From positions 124,001-188,000 of the forward strand of contig JANRJS010000036.1 of NCBI GenBank assembly GCA_033763835.1: a stretch of DNA of 64,000 nucleotides, read 5' to 3'. This DNA is from JAPKYZ01 sp033763835 (GTDB lineage Bacteria; Acidobacteriota; Terriglobia; Bryobacterales; Bryobacteraceae). Below, piece by piece: positions 44,051 to 53,392 of the stretch. A model generated the notes under the pieces. It made no database searches. It saw only the letters and a list, made by a program, of their open reading frames with translations, and was not told the DNA's origin. How positions within the stretch are numbered: the stretch's first letter is position 1; each line of letters starts with the position of its first letter. Position numbers and translations under genes: made by a program.

Positions 44051-45403
44051 TTGAGACCGCTCGCCCTGTTGTTGGTTTCCCTAAGCGCCTTCGCCCAGCA
44101 GGAAGAGGATTTTCGCGTCTACACGGAATCGCCCCGCATTTTCCTCCGGCCCCAGCGCTTGCGCTTGGTTCAGCGCGAGAAGGAGCGGCAGTCGATCCGC
44201 TGGCAGCAGTTCGAAGCTTTGATGGTGGGCAAGGCTCCGATGCCGGAAGCCGGGTTCGCCAACGCGCTCTTCGCGCAAACAACCAAAGACAAGAGCTACT
44301 GCGCGGCGGCGGAGCGCGCAGTGGGCAACGACACGCGCCAAATGGCGATCGTCTTCGATTGGTGCGGCGCGCCGGCGGCCCTGACCGCCAAGCTGAAGGT
44401 CTCCGCCGAGCGCTTGGCCTCGGCCAACGACGTACCTTCTCTACGGACGCGGGCGCTGGCGGCGGTGGCGCTCGCCGAGGCGGACCCAGCTTGGAGCGAA
44501 GCCGCGATGAAGGACGTCGTCGTGCGGGGGTGGCGCGGCACGATCGTACCCTCGATTCGCGCCGGGAAGCCGATTCCGCGCGCGCATACGCTCGCGCTGT
44601 TCGAACTGCTGCACGTCGTCCGCGACAACTTGAACATCGATCTGCGCGACCCGGTGCAAGGCCTATTCCGCGATCTGCCGGTGCTGATGCTGCTGAGCTA
44701 CTATCCGGCGGCGTACCCCGGCGCGGAGAACGAATTTCGCGTTCCTTACTACACCTCGGACGGCGAACCGGATTTGAAGATCGCCGCCGAATCGCGCGCC
44801 GCAGAGCTCGCGATGGTGGCCTTCGACAATAATCCGGTCGAAATCCAAAGTCTGCAATCGTGGCTGCTTCAGGATCGCTACCTGATGCGCGGAACGTTCG
44901 GCATCGTCTACGAATACCTTTGGGCGAATCCCTACCAGCCCGGCATCACCTACCATTACCTTCCGAACGTCTTTCACGATAAGCGCGGCGGCCGGCTGTT
45001 CATCCGGTCCAATTGGGAGGAGGACGCGACGTACTTCGTGTACGACAACGGCGCGGGGCAAGTGTTTGTGAACGGCAAACGCGCCGACGTGAACGTGGCG
45101 GCCCAAGCGAAGCCGATCCGGATTGGCGCGGCGACGATCGTGCTGGGGAAGACCCCGATGAAAATCGAAACGGGATACACCGTCGAGGAGCGCGGTAATC
45201 AACCGCTCGAACCCGGGGAAAAGCGGATCGAGGAAGACTGGTTCGTCGTCGGCCTAAAGCCGGGCGCGCGTTACGATATCGAGGCCGACGACGAGGAGTT
45301 GGCGGAAGGCTTCGCCGACGCAGGCGGTACGCTGGCGCTGCACTACTCGTTTCCGCGCACGATGACGGTGCGGATTCGCGAGACATCCGTTTCGCGTCCA
45401 TAA
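44051..45403 (+). CDS. Secreted protein, weakly heparinase II/III-like
   Basis: 450 residues from a TTG that encodes MRPLALLLVSLSAFAQQ, a clear signal peptide. The N-terminal half is helical (LRLVQREKERQSIRWQQFEALM), typical of an alpha-toroid; the C-terminal half has beta-rich units such as YLPNVFHDKRGGRLFIRSNWEEDATYFVYDNGAGQVF, which resembles the beta-sheet domain of heparinase II/III-type polysaccharide lyases. The catalytic Tyr/His cannot be fixed. Probable role: polysaccharide breakdown in the periplasm. Confidence 0.65.
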   Translation: MRPLALLLVSLSAFAQQEEDFRVYTESPRIFLRPQRLRLVQREKERQSIRWQQFEALMVGKAPMPEAGFANALFAQTTKDKSYCAAAERAVGNDTRQMAIVFDWCGAPAALTAKLKVSAERLASANDVPSLRTRALAAVALAEADPAWSEAAMKDVVVRGWRGTIVPSIRAGKPIPRAHTLALFELLHVVRDNLNIDLRDPVQGLFRDLPVLMLLSYYPAAYPGAENEFRVPYYTSDGEPDLKIAAESRAAELAMVAFDNNPVEIQSLQSWLLQDRYLMRGTFGIVYEYLWANPYQPGITYHYLPNVFHDKRGGRLFIRSNWEEDATYFVYDNGAGQVFVNGKRADVNVAAQAKPIRIGAATIVLGKTPMKIETGYTVEERGNQPLEPGEKRIEEDWFVVGLKPGARYDIEADDEELAEGFADAGGTLALHYSFPRTMTVRIRETSVSRP

Positions 45404-45438
45404 TGAAGGCATGCGACTCAATGAAGGCATGCGACTCG
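45403..45438 (+). repeat. Tandem 18-bp duplication at the DinB-gene start
   Basis: The unit ATGAAGGCATGCGACTCA/G occurs twice in a row (45403-45420 and 45421-45438), 17 of 18 identical. It doubles the ribosome-binding purines and the start codon of the next gene in frame (6 codons). Confidence 0.75.
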
Positions 45439-46016
45439 CCCTAACGCTGATTCCCTCGCTCTTGTGCGCGGAAACCATTTCCGACGCCGAACGCAAGAGC
45501 GTGAGCGATTATCTCGAACGCACCAAGGTCAAACTGGTCGAGACCGTTCGACCGTTGAGCGAGGCGCAGTACAACTACAAGTCGGCGCCGGACCGCTGGT
45601 CGATCCGCGAATGCATTGAGCACATTACCGTGACCGAGCGCATGATTTTCGGCGGGATGCAAAAAGCGCTCGCCTCGCCCGCACCCGAAGGGTTAACCAA
45701 GGCTCGCGACATGGCGGTAGAGAAGGGCATGCCGGACCGGTCGAAGAAGGTGAAGGCCCCGCAGGAACTCGCGCCGCAGGGTTTGCCGGAGTATGCCACG
45801 CCCGCGCAGGCTATCGAGCGGTTCGAGAAAGTGCGCGCCGCAACGAGCGGGTTCGCCGCCACGACGCAAGCCGACCTTCGGGCCCACGGCTTTCCGCATC
45901 CGTTCTTCGGCATGCTCGATTTGTATCAGTGGACGCTTGGCATCGCGGCGCACTCGGAACGGCATACCAAGCAGATCGAAGAAGTGATGGCCGACGCGGG
46001 CTTTCCGAAGCGGTAA
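45411..46016 (+). CDS. Secreted DinB-family protein
   Basis: 201 residues from ATG 45411, or 195 from the in-frame ATG 45429; the shorter form gives the signal peptide MRLALTLIPSLLCAET. The DinB four-helix bundle is recognised from ERTKVKLVETVRPLSEAQYNYKSAPDRWSIRECIEHITVTE (start) and HSERHTKQIEEVM (C-terminal His). His residues at IEHIT, YPHP-like and HSERHT positions should bind a metal. Most DinB proteins are cytoplasmic thiol-transferase-like enzymes; secreted ones are common in Acidobacteria. Substrate unknown. Confidence 0.8.
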   Translation: MRLNEGMRLALTLIPSLLCAETISDAERKSVSDYLERTKVKLVETVRPLSEAQYNYKSAPDRWSIRECIEHITVTERMIFGGMQKALASPAPEGLTKARDMAVEKGMPDRSKKVKAPQELAPQGLPEYATPAQAIERFEKVRAATSGFAATTQADLRAHGFPHPFFGMLDLYQWTLGIAAHSERHTKQIEEVMADAGFPKR

Positions 46017-46025
46017 CGAAGTTCG

Positions 46026-47483
46026 CTAGTCCTTCACGAAGACCAACTGGCCGAATCGAGCGTTGTTGTGCGGCGTGGGATTCGGCGTACCCGAATCGGA
46101 CCACATGCTCAGGCGGCGGTTCGGCTCGACGCCATCCCAGCGGTTCAGATTCACCGTCCAAGTGGCGCCGGGCGGCGGTGGGATTTTCTTCTGCATGTCC
46201 CAAAAATTCGACCAGGGAATCGCGAGTTCCAAAGACCAGCCCGCATCCTTGTCGCCCGTCTGATTTAGGGTTCCGCGCAGGTGCGTCGCCAGTTGTACAC
46301 CCTGGAAATCGGTGTGGTTGAGGTGCAGCGAAGGCCCGGCGAGGTAGTCGTAGAGAACCGCCTTCGCGTTCATTTCCAGGCCGTAGTAGTACGGATTCGC
46401 GGGGTTGGGGTTGATAAATATCTCGACGGCGTCGTCGCGATACGTGGGGTCGTCGCGCTTATCGAAATGCGCCACGATGTCCGCGTCGTCGCAGTCGTAA
46501 GCGACGTAGAGAAATTCGTCGTCCCACAGAACTTTCGCGGACGTCTTCTGCTTCGCGCCTTTCTGGAAATCCCAGGGGAACAGAAACTCGACCGCCTGCG
46601 CGCCTTGCCACGCCGCGTCGTCGAGCTTGCCATCGATGGCGATTCTCGACTTGGCTCGTTTCACTTCGTATTTGGGAATCGGGGGAATGGTCCGCGCGGC
46701 GGAGGCCTGAGTCTGAGCTAAAACCGGCGCGCGGCGCGCGAGGTCGAATTTGTCGCCGCTTGCCAGGAAGTAGTATGCCTTGCCGGCCTCGTAGACGGCG
46801 ACTTTGCTTGGGCCGATCACCTCGAATTGATTCTTCGCGACGACGATGGCCGTCGATTCGTCGATGCCGAGGCCGAGCAGTTCGGGATGTTTGTCGAGCA
46901 CGGGGAACATATCGTTCTCGCGCTTCCGGGCGAGCAAGTGCTGATCGATCGCCACCGGCGAGAGCATTCCGAAACCTCGCTCGTAGCCGGGAGCCATCAT
47001 GAGGGTGTTGCCTTCCCGCGCGCCGCGCACCAGGTACGAACCGAGGATGGTCGCCCCGGCGCTGGTCCCGCCCACGACGCCGCCGCGCGCTAGCACCGCC
47101 TCGATTTCGCGCTGGGTCCGGGTACCCAAGTAACTATCGACCAGCCGCCATTGCCGTCCGCCGGGGAAGAACACGCCGCGCGCGCGCTTGAGCGGCGCGA
47201 CAAACTCCTCCGTGTCGGCGATCTTGCGGTCGCGCGTGTGGAGCACGGTGACATCGGTGACGCCCGCCTTTGTGAGAAAGCCGCCCTCGACGCTCTTCGC
47301 GTCATAGGCTTCGCGTTCGCCGGCCGTGGGAATCACCACCCAGGGGGCGGACGGCCCGCCCGCGAGCGTGACGAGTCTGGAGACGATTTCCGGGCCGATG
47401 GCGCCGCCGCCGATTACCACCAGCGTTCCCGAAGCCGGACCCGATACCGGCACAGCGGCGAGCCACAATAGTGCGAAGTTCAT
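46026..47483 (-). CDS. Cyanophycinase-type S51 peptidase fused to a CBM9-like domain
   Basis: 485 residues. A signal-like start (MNFALLWLAAVPVSGPA) is followed by a peptidase S51 domain (residues ~18-245): GTLVVIGGGAIGPEI, VFFPGGRQWRLVD and the nucleophile VGGTSAGATILGS. The second half (~265-485) starts KYEVKRAKSRIAIDGKLDDAAWQGA and continues VLWDDEFLYVAYDCDDADI and AVEIFINPNP, the CBM9-like/DUF1083 fold that binds sugar ends. Cyanophycinases cleave beta-Asp-Arg polymers; an export form with a carbohydrate-binding part is unusual. It overlaps the upstream quinone oxidoreductase by 4 bases (ATGA). Confidence 0.88.
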   Translation of the reverse strand: MNFALLWLAAVPVSGPASGTLVVIGGGAIGPEIVSRLVTLAGGPSAPWVVIPTAGEREAYDAKSVEGGFLTKAGVTDVTVLHTRDRKIADTEEFVAPLKRARGVFFPGGRQWRLVDSYLGTRTQREIEAVLARGGVVGGTSAGATILGSYLVRGAREGNTLMMAPGYERGFGMLSPVAIDQHLLARKRENDMFPVLDKHPELLGLGIDESTAIVVAKNQFEVIGPSKVAVYEAGKAYYFLASGDKFDLARRAPVLAQTQASAARTIPPIPKYEVKRAKSRIAIDGKLDDAAWQGAQAVEFLFPWDFQKGAKQKTSAKVLWDDEFLYVAYDCDDADIVAHFDKRDDPTYRDDAVEIFINPNPANPYYYGLEMNAKAVLYDYLAGPSLHLNHTDFQGVQLATHLRGTLNQTGDKDAGWSLELAIPWSNFWDMQKKIPPPPGATWTVNLNRWDGVEPNRRLSMWSDSGTPNPTPHNNARFGQLVFVKD

Positions 47484-48406
47484 ACGATTAAGACCGCCTT
47501 TCCGGTAACTCTACGCCCATCGACATCGCGGAGCGCGCGCGGGGCGTCGGCGAAAGTGTAACGCGCCTTGACGGGCACGCGCAGTTTCCCATGGGCGATC
47601 CATCGCCCGAGCGCATTATGCGTATCCGAAAGATAATTAGGGTTCGCGCCTAGGTGCCCGCCCCAGAACGCTCCTACGGCGGAAATATTCTTAAGCAGCA
47701 GGCGATTCGCGGCAAGCGAAGGAATGCGGCCCGCGGCAAAGCCGACAATGGCGAGCCGCCCGCCGGGGCGCATGCACTTGGTCGAGAGTTCCGTTACGTC
47801 GCCGCCGACGGGATCGTAAACGACATCGACGCCCTTCGCCTGTTCGATCCAAGCCGGGTCGCGATAGTCGATAACGCGTTCCGCTCCCAGAGACCGGCAG
47901 AAGTCGAGTTTTTCGGGAGCGCCCGCCGTCGCCCAAACGCGCGCGCCAAGCGCGACTCCGATTTCGATCGCCGCTGCGCCGGTGCCGCTTGCGCCCGCAT
48001 GCACCAGCAGCGTTTCGCCGGGCTGAAGCTTCGCGCGGTCCACCAGAACGAACCACGACGTGTGATAGACGACCAGAAATCCTGCCGCTTGCGCGTCGTC
48101 GAGTTCGGGCGGGGCGGGGAAGATCTGGGAGGGCGCGGCGTAAGTTCTCGTGGCGTAACCGCCCTGCCGGACGAAGGCGATTACCCGCTCGCCCGTATCT
48201 TCGCGAACGCCGCAGATTTCCGCGCCGGGGATGAAGGGAAACGGGGGCTTGTCCTGATATTGCCCGCGAATCTGCAGCAGGTCGAAGAAATTGATCCCGG
48301 CGGCGGCAACCCGGATCGGGATCCCTTCGCCGGATTCGGTTAAGTCGCCCAGACGCAGGCTTTCGGGCTCGCCCCAGTGGTCGACGAACCACGCTTGTGC
48401 GGACAC
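47480..48406 (-). CDS. Quinone oxidoreductase-like (zinc-independent MDR) protein
   Basis: 308 residues from the GTG at 48406 (VSAQAWFVDHWGEPESLRL). GroES-like domain with GINFFDLLQIRGQYQDKPPFPFIPGAEICG, then Rossmann fold LLVHAGASGTGAAAIEIGVALGARVWATAG and VYDPVGGDVTELSTKCMRPGG. No structural zinc cysteines are present. Quinone oxidoreductases of this group reduce quinones or enones with NADPH. It is coupled by ATGA overlap to the cyanophycinase-like gene, though the link in function is unclear. Confidence 0.88.
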   Translation of the reverse strand: MSAQAWFVDHWGEPESLRLGDLTESGEGIPIRVAAAGINFFDLLQIRGQYQDKPPFPFIPGAEICGVREDTGERVIAFVRQGGYATRTYAAPSQIFPAPPELDDAQAAGFLVVYHTSWFVLVDRAKLQPGETLLVHAGASGTGAAAIEIGVALGARVWATAGAPEKLDFCRSLGAERVIDYRDPAWIEQAKGVDVVYDPVGGDVTELSTKCMRPGGRLAIVGFAAGRIPSLAANRLLLKNISAVGAFWGGHLGANPNYLSDTHNALGRWIAHGKLRVPVKARYTFADAPRALRDVDGRRVTGKAVLIV

Positions 48407-48419
48407 CTGGATGAAGGTA

Positions 48420-49847
48420 TCACACGGCTTCGACGGCGATGGCCTGCGCGCAGAGATCGCGCAGTTCCCGCAGGCTGTCGCGGTCGGGCGCGGCGATACC
48501 ATCCTTGCCGTTCCAATCCGTATACAGACAACCCACGGCCTCTTCGTTCACGACCAAGGGAAGAATGAGCGCGCCTTGCGCTCCGGTGCGCCGCAGGAAA
48601 CCCAGGTGCGTGGTGGCGCTTTCGTCGAGATACAACTCCCGGCGGCGGGCGAGCGCGAACGCGATGGGGTTGGTGTAGGCGTCCGAGGAATAACGGAATT
48701 GTTCGAGAAAGGGTCCGATTTCCTCTCCTGCGCCGAGCCGCCCGGTAATGGTGGCGCCGGTGTTGTCGCGCAAGGCGAGCAGCGCCCGTTGCGTGCCGGC
48801 CAGCAGCATCGTTTCGAGCACCGACTGCGTAAACGCGTTGACATCCGACGGCTTCTTGCGGCCCCGGATCAGGGACACGGCTTCGCGCAGCGGAGTGAGC
48901 GCCGATTCCCGGGACGGTCCGTCGCCGTTGTCGCCGCTCGCGGACGCTTCCATCGCTTTGCGAATCCGTTTCTCGATGCGCCGGTTGTCCAGAGGCACGG
49001 CCGCCTCCGCCCAGACCTCGCGGGTCTTCTTGTAGGCGGTGTCGATAACCGATTGCAGAGCCCTGGTGTCGAGGTCGGCGGCGGTCTTGTAGGCGTAGCG
49101 GATTTTTACCAGCCGGTCCGGTACTTCTTCGACCGGCGCGTGATCGAGCGTTTCCGAAACGGCGAAGGCGAACGACGTAACGCCGTGCAGAAAACTGAGG
49201 GCGCTGCCCGCGATGGCGCGCGGCTTGGCGGAGCTGATGGTCCGTACGATGTAATCGTGCAGGTTCCAAACTTTGGCGACGCGCTGGCCGAGTTCTTCGT
49301 AAGTAAACGACAGAATGTCCTGGCAGGCGCGGTCGCGCGGTTCGCCCGCGGATTGCCGGGCGGCCACTTCCTGATGCAAGGCGGGAAGATGCAGCGCAGC
49401 CATCAGCTCGCCTAAATTGCGCAACATGCCGCAAACGTAGGCCTCGGAATCCGGAGTTCCTTTGGGACGGGCCGCAAGTTGACGGGCGAGATTCGCCGTC
49501 AGCGTGGCTTTGAGCAGCAGGTCCTGCGCCGCGGTGGAGCGGGGCTGCGGGCGGTTAAGGAACGTCGCCACAAGATTGCGCACGGCGAGATTGCCGAGCA
49601 GCCCGACGGCGGCGGGAAGGGCGATCACGCGGCGCCCGGTCTTGTTGACGGCGGTGGAATTGGCCTGCTTCAGAATCGCCGTGGTCAGCGCGACGCTGCG
49701 TTCGATCAATGCGGCGATGTCCTCGGTGGAGCGGCCCTCGTCGACCGCCCGCATCACTTCGTAAGTGTGCGCGGAAAAGGCGGGCGCTTCGTCGCGCGAA
49801 GCGATGTACTGGACGGCGGAGCGGAGTCGCTCTTCTTTCGAAAGCAT
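48420..49847 (-). CDS. HDOD-domain regulator with C-terminal GAF-like domain
   Basis: 475 residues from the ATG at 49847 (MLSKEERLRSAVQYIASRDEAPAF). The HDOD domain (residues ~15-220, with ILKQANSTAVNKTGRRVIALPAAVGLLG and CGMLRNLGELMAALHLP) lacks the HD metal residues, as usual. A helical linker follows and a GAF-like domain in the C-terminal 160 residues (LETMLLAGTQRALLALRDNTGATITGRLG; LILPLVVNEEAVGCLYTDW). HDOD proteins act in signalling of growth state, motility or cyclic-dinucleotide response. It is divergent from the small secreted gene at 49894. Confidence 0.85.
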   Translation of the reverse strand: MLSKEERLRSAVQYIASRDEAPAFSAHTYEVMRAVDEGRSTEDIAALIERSVALTTAILKQANSTAVNKTGRRVIALPAAVGLLGNLAVRNLVATFLNRPQPRSTAAQDLLLKATLTANLARQLAARPKGTPDSEAYVCGMLRNLGELMAALHLPALHQEVAARQSAGEPRDRACQDILSFTYEELGQRVAKVWNLHDYIVRTISSAKPRAIAGSALSFLHGVTSFAFAVSETLDHAPVEEVPDRLVKIRYAYKTAADLDTRALQSVIDTAYKKTREVWAEAAVPLDNRRIEKRIRKAMEASASGDNGDGPSRESALTPLREAVSLIRGRKKPSDVNAFTQSVLETMLLAGTQRALLALRDNTGATITGRLGAGEEIGPFLEQFRYSSDAYTNPIAFALARRRELYLDESATTHLGFLRRTGAQGALILPLVVNEEAVGCLYTDWNGKDGIAAPDRDSLRELRDLCAQAIAVEAV

Positions 49848-49893
49848 TCGTGGGGATCCCTGGCCGCTACTGCTTCGCCAATACAATAGTTCC

Positions 49894-50424
49894 ATGGCGT
49901 GGGGCACGCGGCAATTGGGCAAACACCTGAGCTTGGTCCTATTGAGCGCGGGTATTGGAGCGGCGGAGACGGCGCTTCCGGCGGGAGTTCGGGCGGCGCT
50001 CGACGCTCGGTATCCGGGCTGGACGCTCGCTCCGGTGAACGGTGAAATCGCCCGCTGGTTCGCCGAATACGGTTTCGATTACGCCCCGAGCGCCGTCACC
50101 GGCGATTTCGATAACGACAAGCGGCGCGATTACGCGGTGCAGTTCGTGCGCGGCGGAAAGTCGCTGGTGGTGGCGTTTCTCGATCGGGGCGAGAAGTGGG
50201 AGCGGCACGAGTTGACCGACGACGCGCCCGATCCGTTTACGTTTTTGCTGCGCTACTCGCGCGGAGAAAAGGATTTCGATTTCGAAAAGATGAAGCCGTT
50301 CCGGTACACGGCGGACGCTCTCGGAGTCATGTACTTTAAGAAAACTCCGTATACGTTCATGTACCGGCGGGGTAAGTTCGTTCGGAAACTCGCGCCGAGC
50401 GACGAAGAGTTCGATACCAACTAG
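49894..50424 (+). CDS. Small secreted protein with FG-GAP-like calcium motif
   Basis: 176 residues from the ATG at 49894 (MAWGTRQLGKHLSLVLLSAGIGAAETAL, a signal peptide). A single FG-GAP/VCBS-like motif SAVTGDFDNDKRRDYAVQFV contains the DxDxDxxxD calcium pattern. The rest (VVAFLDRGEKWERHEL; DALGVMYFKKTPYTFMYRRGKF) is beta-rich. Such proteins are frequent secreted proteins of this phylum with no known function. The 3' end is 5 bases from the PhoPQ-related gene end (convergent). Confidence 0.68.
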   Translation: MAWGTRQLGKHLSLVLLSAGIGAAETALPAGVRAALDARYPGWTLAPVNGEIARWFAEYGFDYAPSAVTGDFDNDKRRDYAVQFVRGGKSLVVAFLDRGEKWERHELTDDAPDPFTFLLRYSRGEKDFDFEKMKPFRYTADALGVMYFKKTPYTFMYRRGKFVRKLAPSDEEFDTN

Positions 50425-50429
50425 CGGAC

Positions 50430-51803
50430 CTAGTTCGTCCCGCGCATGTTGGGCGGTGGAAACGGATACGTGTCGGGCAGTACCTTCACGGCGGTGGTGA
50501 CCTTGATCGGGTACTTAATGCCGCTCGGGTAGGTCAGTTCGATAAATGACGCCGTGTACCCTTTTGGCGGCGCGGCGATTTTCGCGACGTACCGGCCGGG
50601 GGCGATCGCCGTAAGCGGTGTGGAGCGGTACGCCTTGCCGATTTTTTCTTGCCGGAAGTCGCGCGCGTCGGGATTGGTGGCTTGCCACAGCAGCACCTCC
50701 GTCGGCTGGTCCGTGCAGTTCACCTCGATGGAATCCGGATTCACTTTCCAGGAGTAGCGTGGGCGCGCTTTCTCCGTGCGAACGAGATCGTAGAAGGCGG
50801 CCATCGAAGTAGCGGCGTCGGTGCCGCGGAGCGAGTGGTCGGAGTTCGGCACGTAGCGAAGGTGCTTCTCGCCGGGCAGGTCGTCGAAATAAAACTGCGA
50901 GCCGTCGGGTAAAAAGAACTGATCGCCCGCCGAGTTCACGATGTACTTGGGCATCGTGTAGCGCTCGCGGTAACTGTAGGGGTCTTCGATCGCCATCAGT
51001 GCGCGATTCTGCGGCGTACCCATCCACGACATCAAATCCTTCGCCACGTAATCGCCTACAGCCGGCGCCCAGAATCCGTAGGCGCGCCAGTGGTGCGACA
51101 TCGATTTCTCGACATTCAGGACGTCGATCACTAGCGGCACGATCGCCTCGACGCGTTTGTCGACGGCGGCGGTGGTCCAGGTGGTCCAGCCGCGCTTGGA
51201 GCCTCCGGCGACAACGAATTTCGCGACCGTCGCCCGTCCGCCCGCGTCGCTCGCGGCGAACGCCGTAATCGTGTCCATCGCGCGGACGGCGGCTTTCGTC
51301 ATCGGCAAGCGCAGCGGCCATTTCTCGTCGCCGGTCTTCAAAAACTTATCCCAGGTGTAGGCGATGATCTCGTCCTCGACGAAGCCTTTGGGTGCGTCGG
51401 GGAACTTCAGCGGTTGGCTCGGCACCATGCGCAATTCGGCGACGAACGATCCCGTGGTCAGCGCCGTTTCCGTGAGCGAGATGTCCGGGTTCGCGGGCGG
51501 CTTGGAGGTATTGCTACCGCCGGTGACAAAGAGAAATCCGGTGGTCCCCGTCACTTGGTTGGGACGAACGATCGTCAGCCAATGCTTCCACACAGGCTTA
51601 TCGACTTCGGCTTCCGTCAACCATTGCTGCGAAGTCATTTCGAGAACGTAGGCCCGATATTTGCCGCCGCCATCAATGGTGTTGACGAGCTTCCATTCGT
51701 AATTCGCGTCGGGTTTCGCGACGTACCGGTCGAGCGCGGTTTCCGCCGCCGTGGCGGCGAGATAAACCGAAACTAGGCAGACGGGGGCTAGTAAGTGGCG
51801 CAT
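50430..51803 (-). CDS. PhoPQ-activated pathogenicity-related (PqaA-type) secreted hydrolase
   Basis: 457 residues from the ATG at 51803 (MRHLLAPVCLVSVYLAATAAE signal peptide). DUF/PF10142-type alpha/beta hydrolase: ANYEWKLVNTIDGGGKYRAY, VTGTTGFLFVTGGSNTSKP, nucleophile region KFVVAGGSKRGWTTW, MPKYIVNSAGDQFFLPDGS and His in LRYVPNSDHSLRG. Family named after Salmonella PqaA; its enzyme activity is unknown. Here it is an exported protein, next to the M20 peptidase on the same strand (2-base gap), so a peptide-breakdown pair is possible. Confidence 0.88.
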   Translation of the reverse strand: MRHLLAPVCLVSVYLAATAAETALDRYVAKPDANYEWKLVNTIDGGGKYRAYVLEMTSQQWLTEAEVDKPVWKHWLTIVRPNQVTGTTGFLFVTGGSNTSKPPANPDISLTETALTTGSFVAELRMVPSQPLKFPDAPKGFVEDEIIAYTWDKFLKTGDEKWPLRLPMTKAAVRAMDTITAFAASDAGGRATVAKFVVAGGSKRGWTTWTTAAVDKRVEAIVPLVIDVLNVEKSMSHHWRAYGFWAPAVGDYVAKDLMSWMGTPQNRALMAIEDPYSYRERYTMPKYIVNSAGDQFFLPDGSQFYFDDLPGEKHLRYVPNSDHSLRGTDAATSMAAFYDLVRTEKARPRYSWKVNPDSIEVNCTDQPTEVLLWQATNPDARDFRQEKIGKAYRSTPLTAIAPGRYVAKIAAPPKGYTASFIELTYPSGIKYPIKVTTAVKVLPDTYPFPPPNMRGTN

Positions 51804-51805
51804 GT

Positions 51806-53392
51806 TTATTTCACCGTGGGGTACTTGATTCCGAGTTGATCCAAGTACGTCGGGTACTTGGAGGGGTCGTAGTAGAACTTCTTCAATTGCTCGCGATAGC
51901 GGTCCTGCTTGTCTTTGTTGAGTTCGATGGCCGGCTGGTCCTCGGCGGCAATGATCGGAACATACTTCTGGTCTTTCGTTTGGACTTCGTGGAAGTACTT
52001 CCACGCGTCCGCAATCAGCGCGGGTTGCGTCAGATAGTCGAGCGCGGTCAGCGCCTGCACCTTAGCCCCGGCGAGCGAGCCTTTGTGCGCGATCGGAGTC
52101 GCCATCGCGATCGCGTTTGCCCAGTGATGACCGGGCAGTCCGGGAATGTTGGCCGGGTAGCGCATGTAGGTCATCGGCATCACCCAGGAGATGTCGCCCA
52201 CGTCGTCCGATCCGCCGCCGCGCCGCATCTCTTCCTTCGGCGGTTCGTCGAGTTTCTCGATCTTCGTTTTCAGACCGTCCTTTTGCGGCGCGTTGATCTC
52301 GCGCTGCAGCGCTTTGGCGAGCGTCTGGTCGGCGTCGTTCCAGGTGGGCATGCCGACCATCTCGATGTTCTTGTGTTGCACTTCGGCGATCGCCTTGTTG
52401 AAGTGCGTAGGCCAGGCGGAGCCGACGATCCGCTTGCTCACAGTCGTGCCGGTCATCAGCGTCGCGCCCTTCGCCATCGTGTCGCCCAATTCCATCAACT
52501 CCCGAATGTGGATGTAGTCGAGTTCCCGGAAGTAATACCAGACCGTCGCCTCGCTGGGCACGACGTTCGGCTGATCGCCGCCGTTGGTGATGACGTAGTG
52601 TGAGCGTTGCTGCGTGCGCAGGTGTTCGCGCTTGTAGTTCCAGCCCGCGTTCATCAACTCCACCGCGTCGAGCGCGCTACGTCCTCGCTGCGGAGCGCCC
52701 GCCGCGTGCGCCGCCTCGCCCTTAAACGTGTACTGGATCGAAGCGAGACCGGTGTTGATCGCGCTTTGTCCGTAGCTGGTTCCGAACTCGTTGCCGACAT
52801 GCACGCCGAGCATGATGTCGACGTCCTTGAACAATCCCGCGCGGATGAAGAACGCTTTCGTCGCGACCAGCTCCTCGGCGACGCCCGGATAAATTTTCAA
52901 AGTGCCCTTCACGTTGTGCTTCGCCATCAGATCCTTCAACACCAGCGCTGCGACGACATTCACCGCCATGCCCGAGTTGTGCCCTTCGCCATGGCCCGGT
53001 GCGTTTTCGATAATCGGGTCGTGATAAGCGACTCCGGGTTTTTGCGACGCTCGCGGAATGCAATCGATATCGGTGATGAATCCGATCACGGGCTTCGCGT
53101 TCGCGTTGTTCGACCAGGTCGCCACCCACGCGGTCGGTATGCCCGCGACGCCGCGCTCCACCCGGAATCCATTTTTCTCCAGTAAGGCCGTGAGATACTT
53201 CGAAGTTTCGTATTCCTGGAAGCCCAATTCCGCGAAACTGAAGATCGTGTCCACCATCTCCTGGACCAGCTTTTGCCGCTTGTCGGCCTCGGCGAGCGCT
53301 TCTTTTTTGAGTGCCGCTAGATCCTGCGCGGCTAAGTTATGCGCGGAAAGCGCGGCGAGTGCGAGCGGCCAAACCGGTACACGCTGAAACAT
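51806..53392 (-). CDS. Secreted M20-type amidohydrolase (AbgB-like)
   Basis: 528 residues, signal MFQRVPVWPLALAALSAHNLAAQ. M20 peptidase with the metal site HGEGHNSGMAVNV (near residue 125), AEELVATKAFFIRAG, the dimerisation domain (~180-330) and the C-terminal DVGDISWVMPMTYMRYPANIPGLPGHHW. The pattern fits p-aminobenzoyl-glutamate hydrolase/AbgB and related amidohydrolases, which cut amide-linked glutamate or peptide conjugates. Its ATG shares CATG (53390-53393) with the divergent aminotransferase. Confidence 0.9.
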   Translation of the reverse strand: MFQRVPVWPLALAALSAHNLAAQDLAALKKEALAEADKRQKLVQEMVDTIFSFAELGFQEYETSKYLTALLEKNGFRVERGVAGIPTAWVATWSNNANAKPVIGFITDIDCIPRASQKPGVAYHDPIIENAPGHGEGHNSGMAVNVVAALVLKDLMAKHNVKGTLKIYPGVAEELVATKAFFIRAGLFKDVDIMLGVHVGNEFGTSYGQSAINTGLASIQYTFKGEAAHAAGAPQRGRSALDAVELMNAGWNYKREHLRTQQRSHYVITNGGDQPNVVPSEATVWYYFRELDYIHIRELMELGDTMAKGATLMTGTTVSKRIVGSAWPTHFNKAIAEVQHKNIEMVGMPTWNDADQTLAKALQREINAPQKDGLKTKIEKLDEPPKEEMRRGGGSDDVGDISWVMPMTYMRYPANIPGLPGHHWANAIAMATPIAHKGSLAGAKVQALTALDYLTQPALIADAWKYFHEVQTKDQKYVPIIAAEDQPAIELNKDKQDRYREQLKKFYYDPSKYPTYLDQLGIKYPTVK

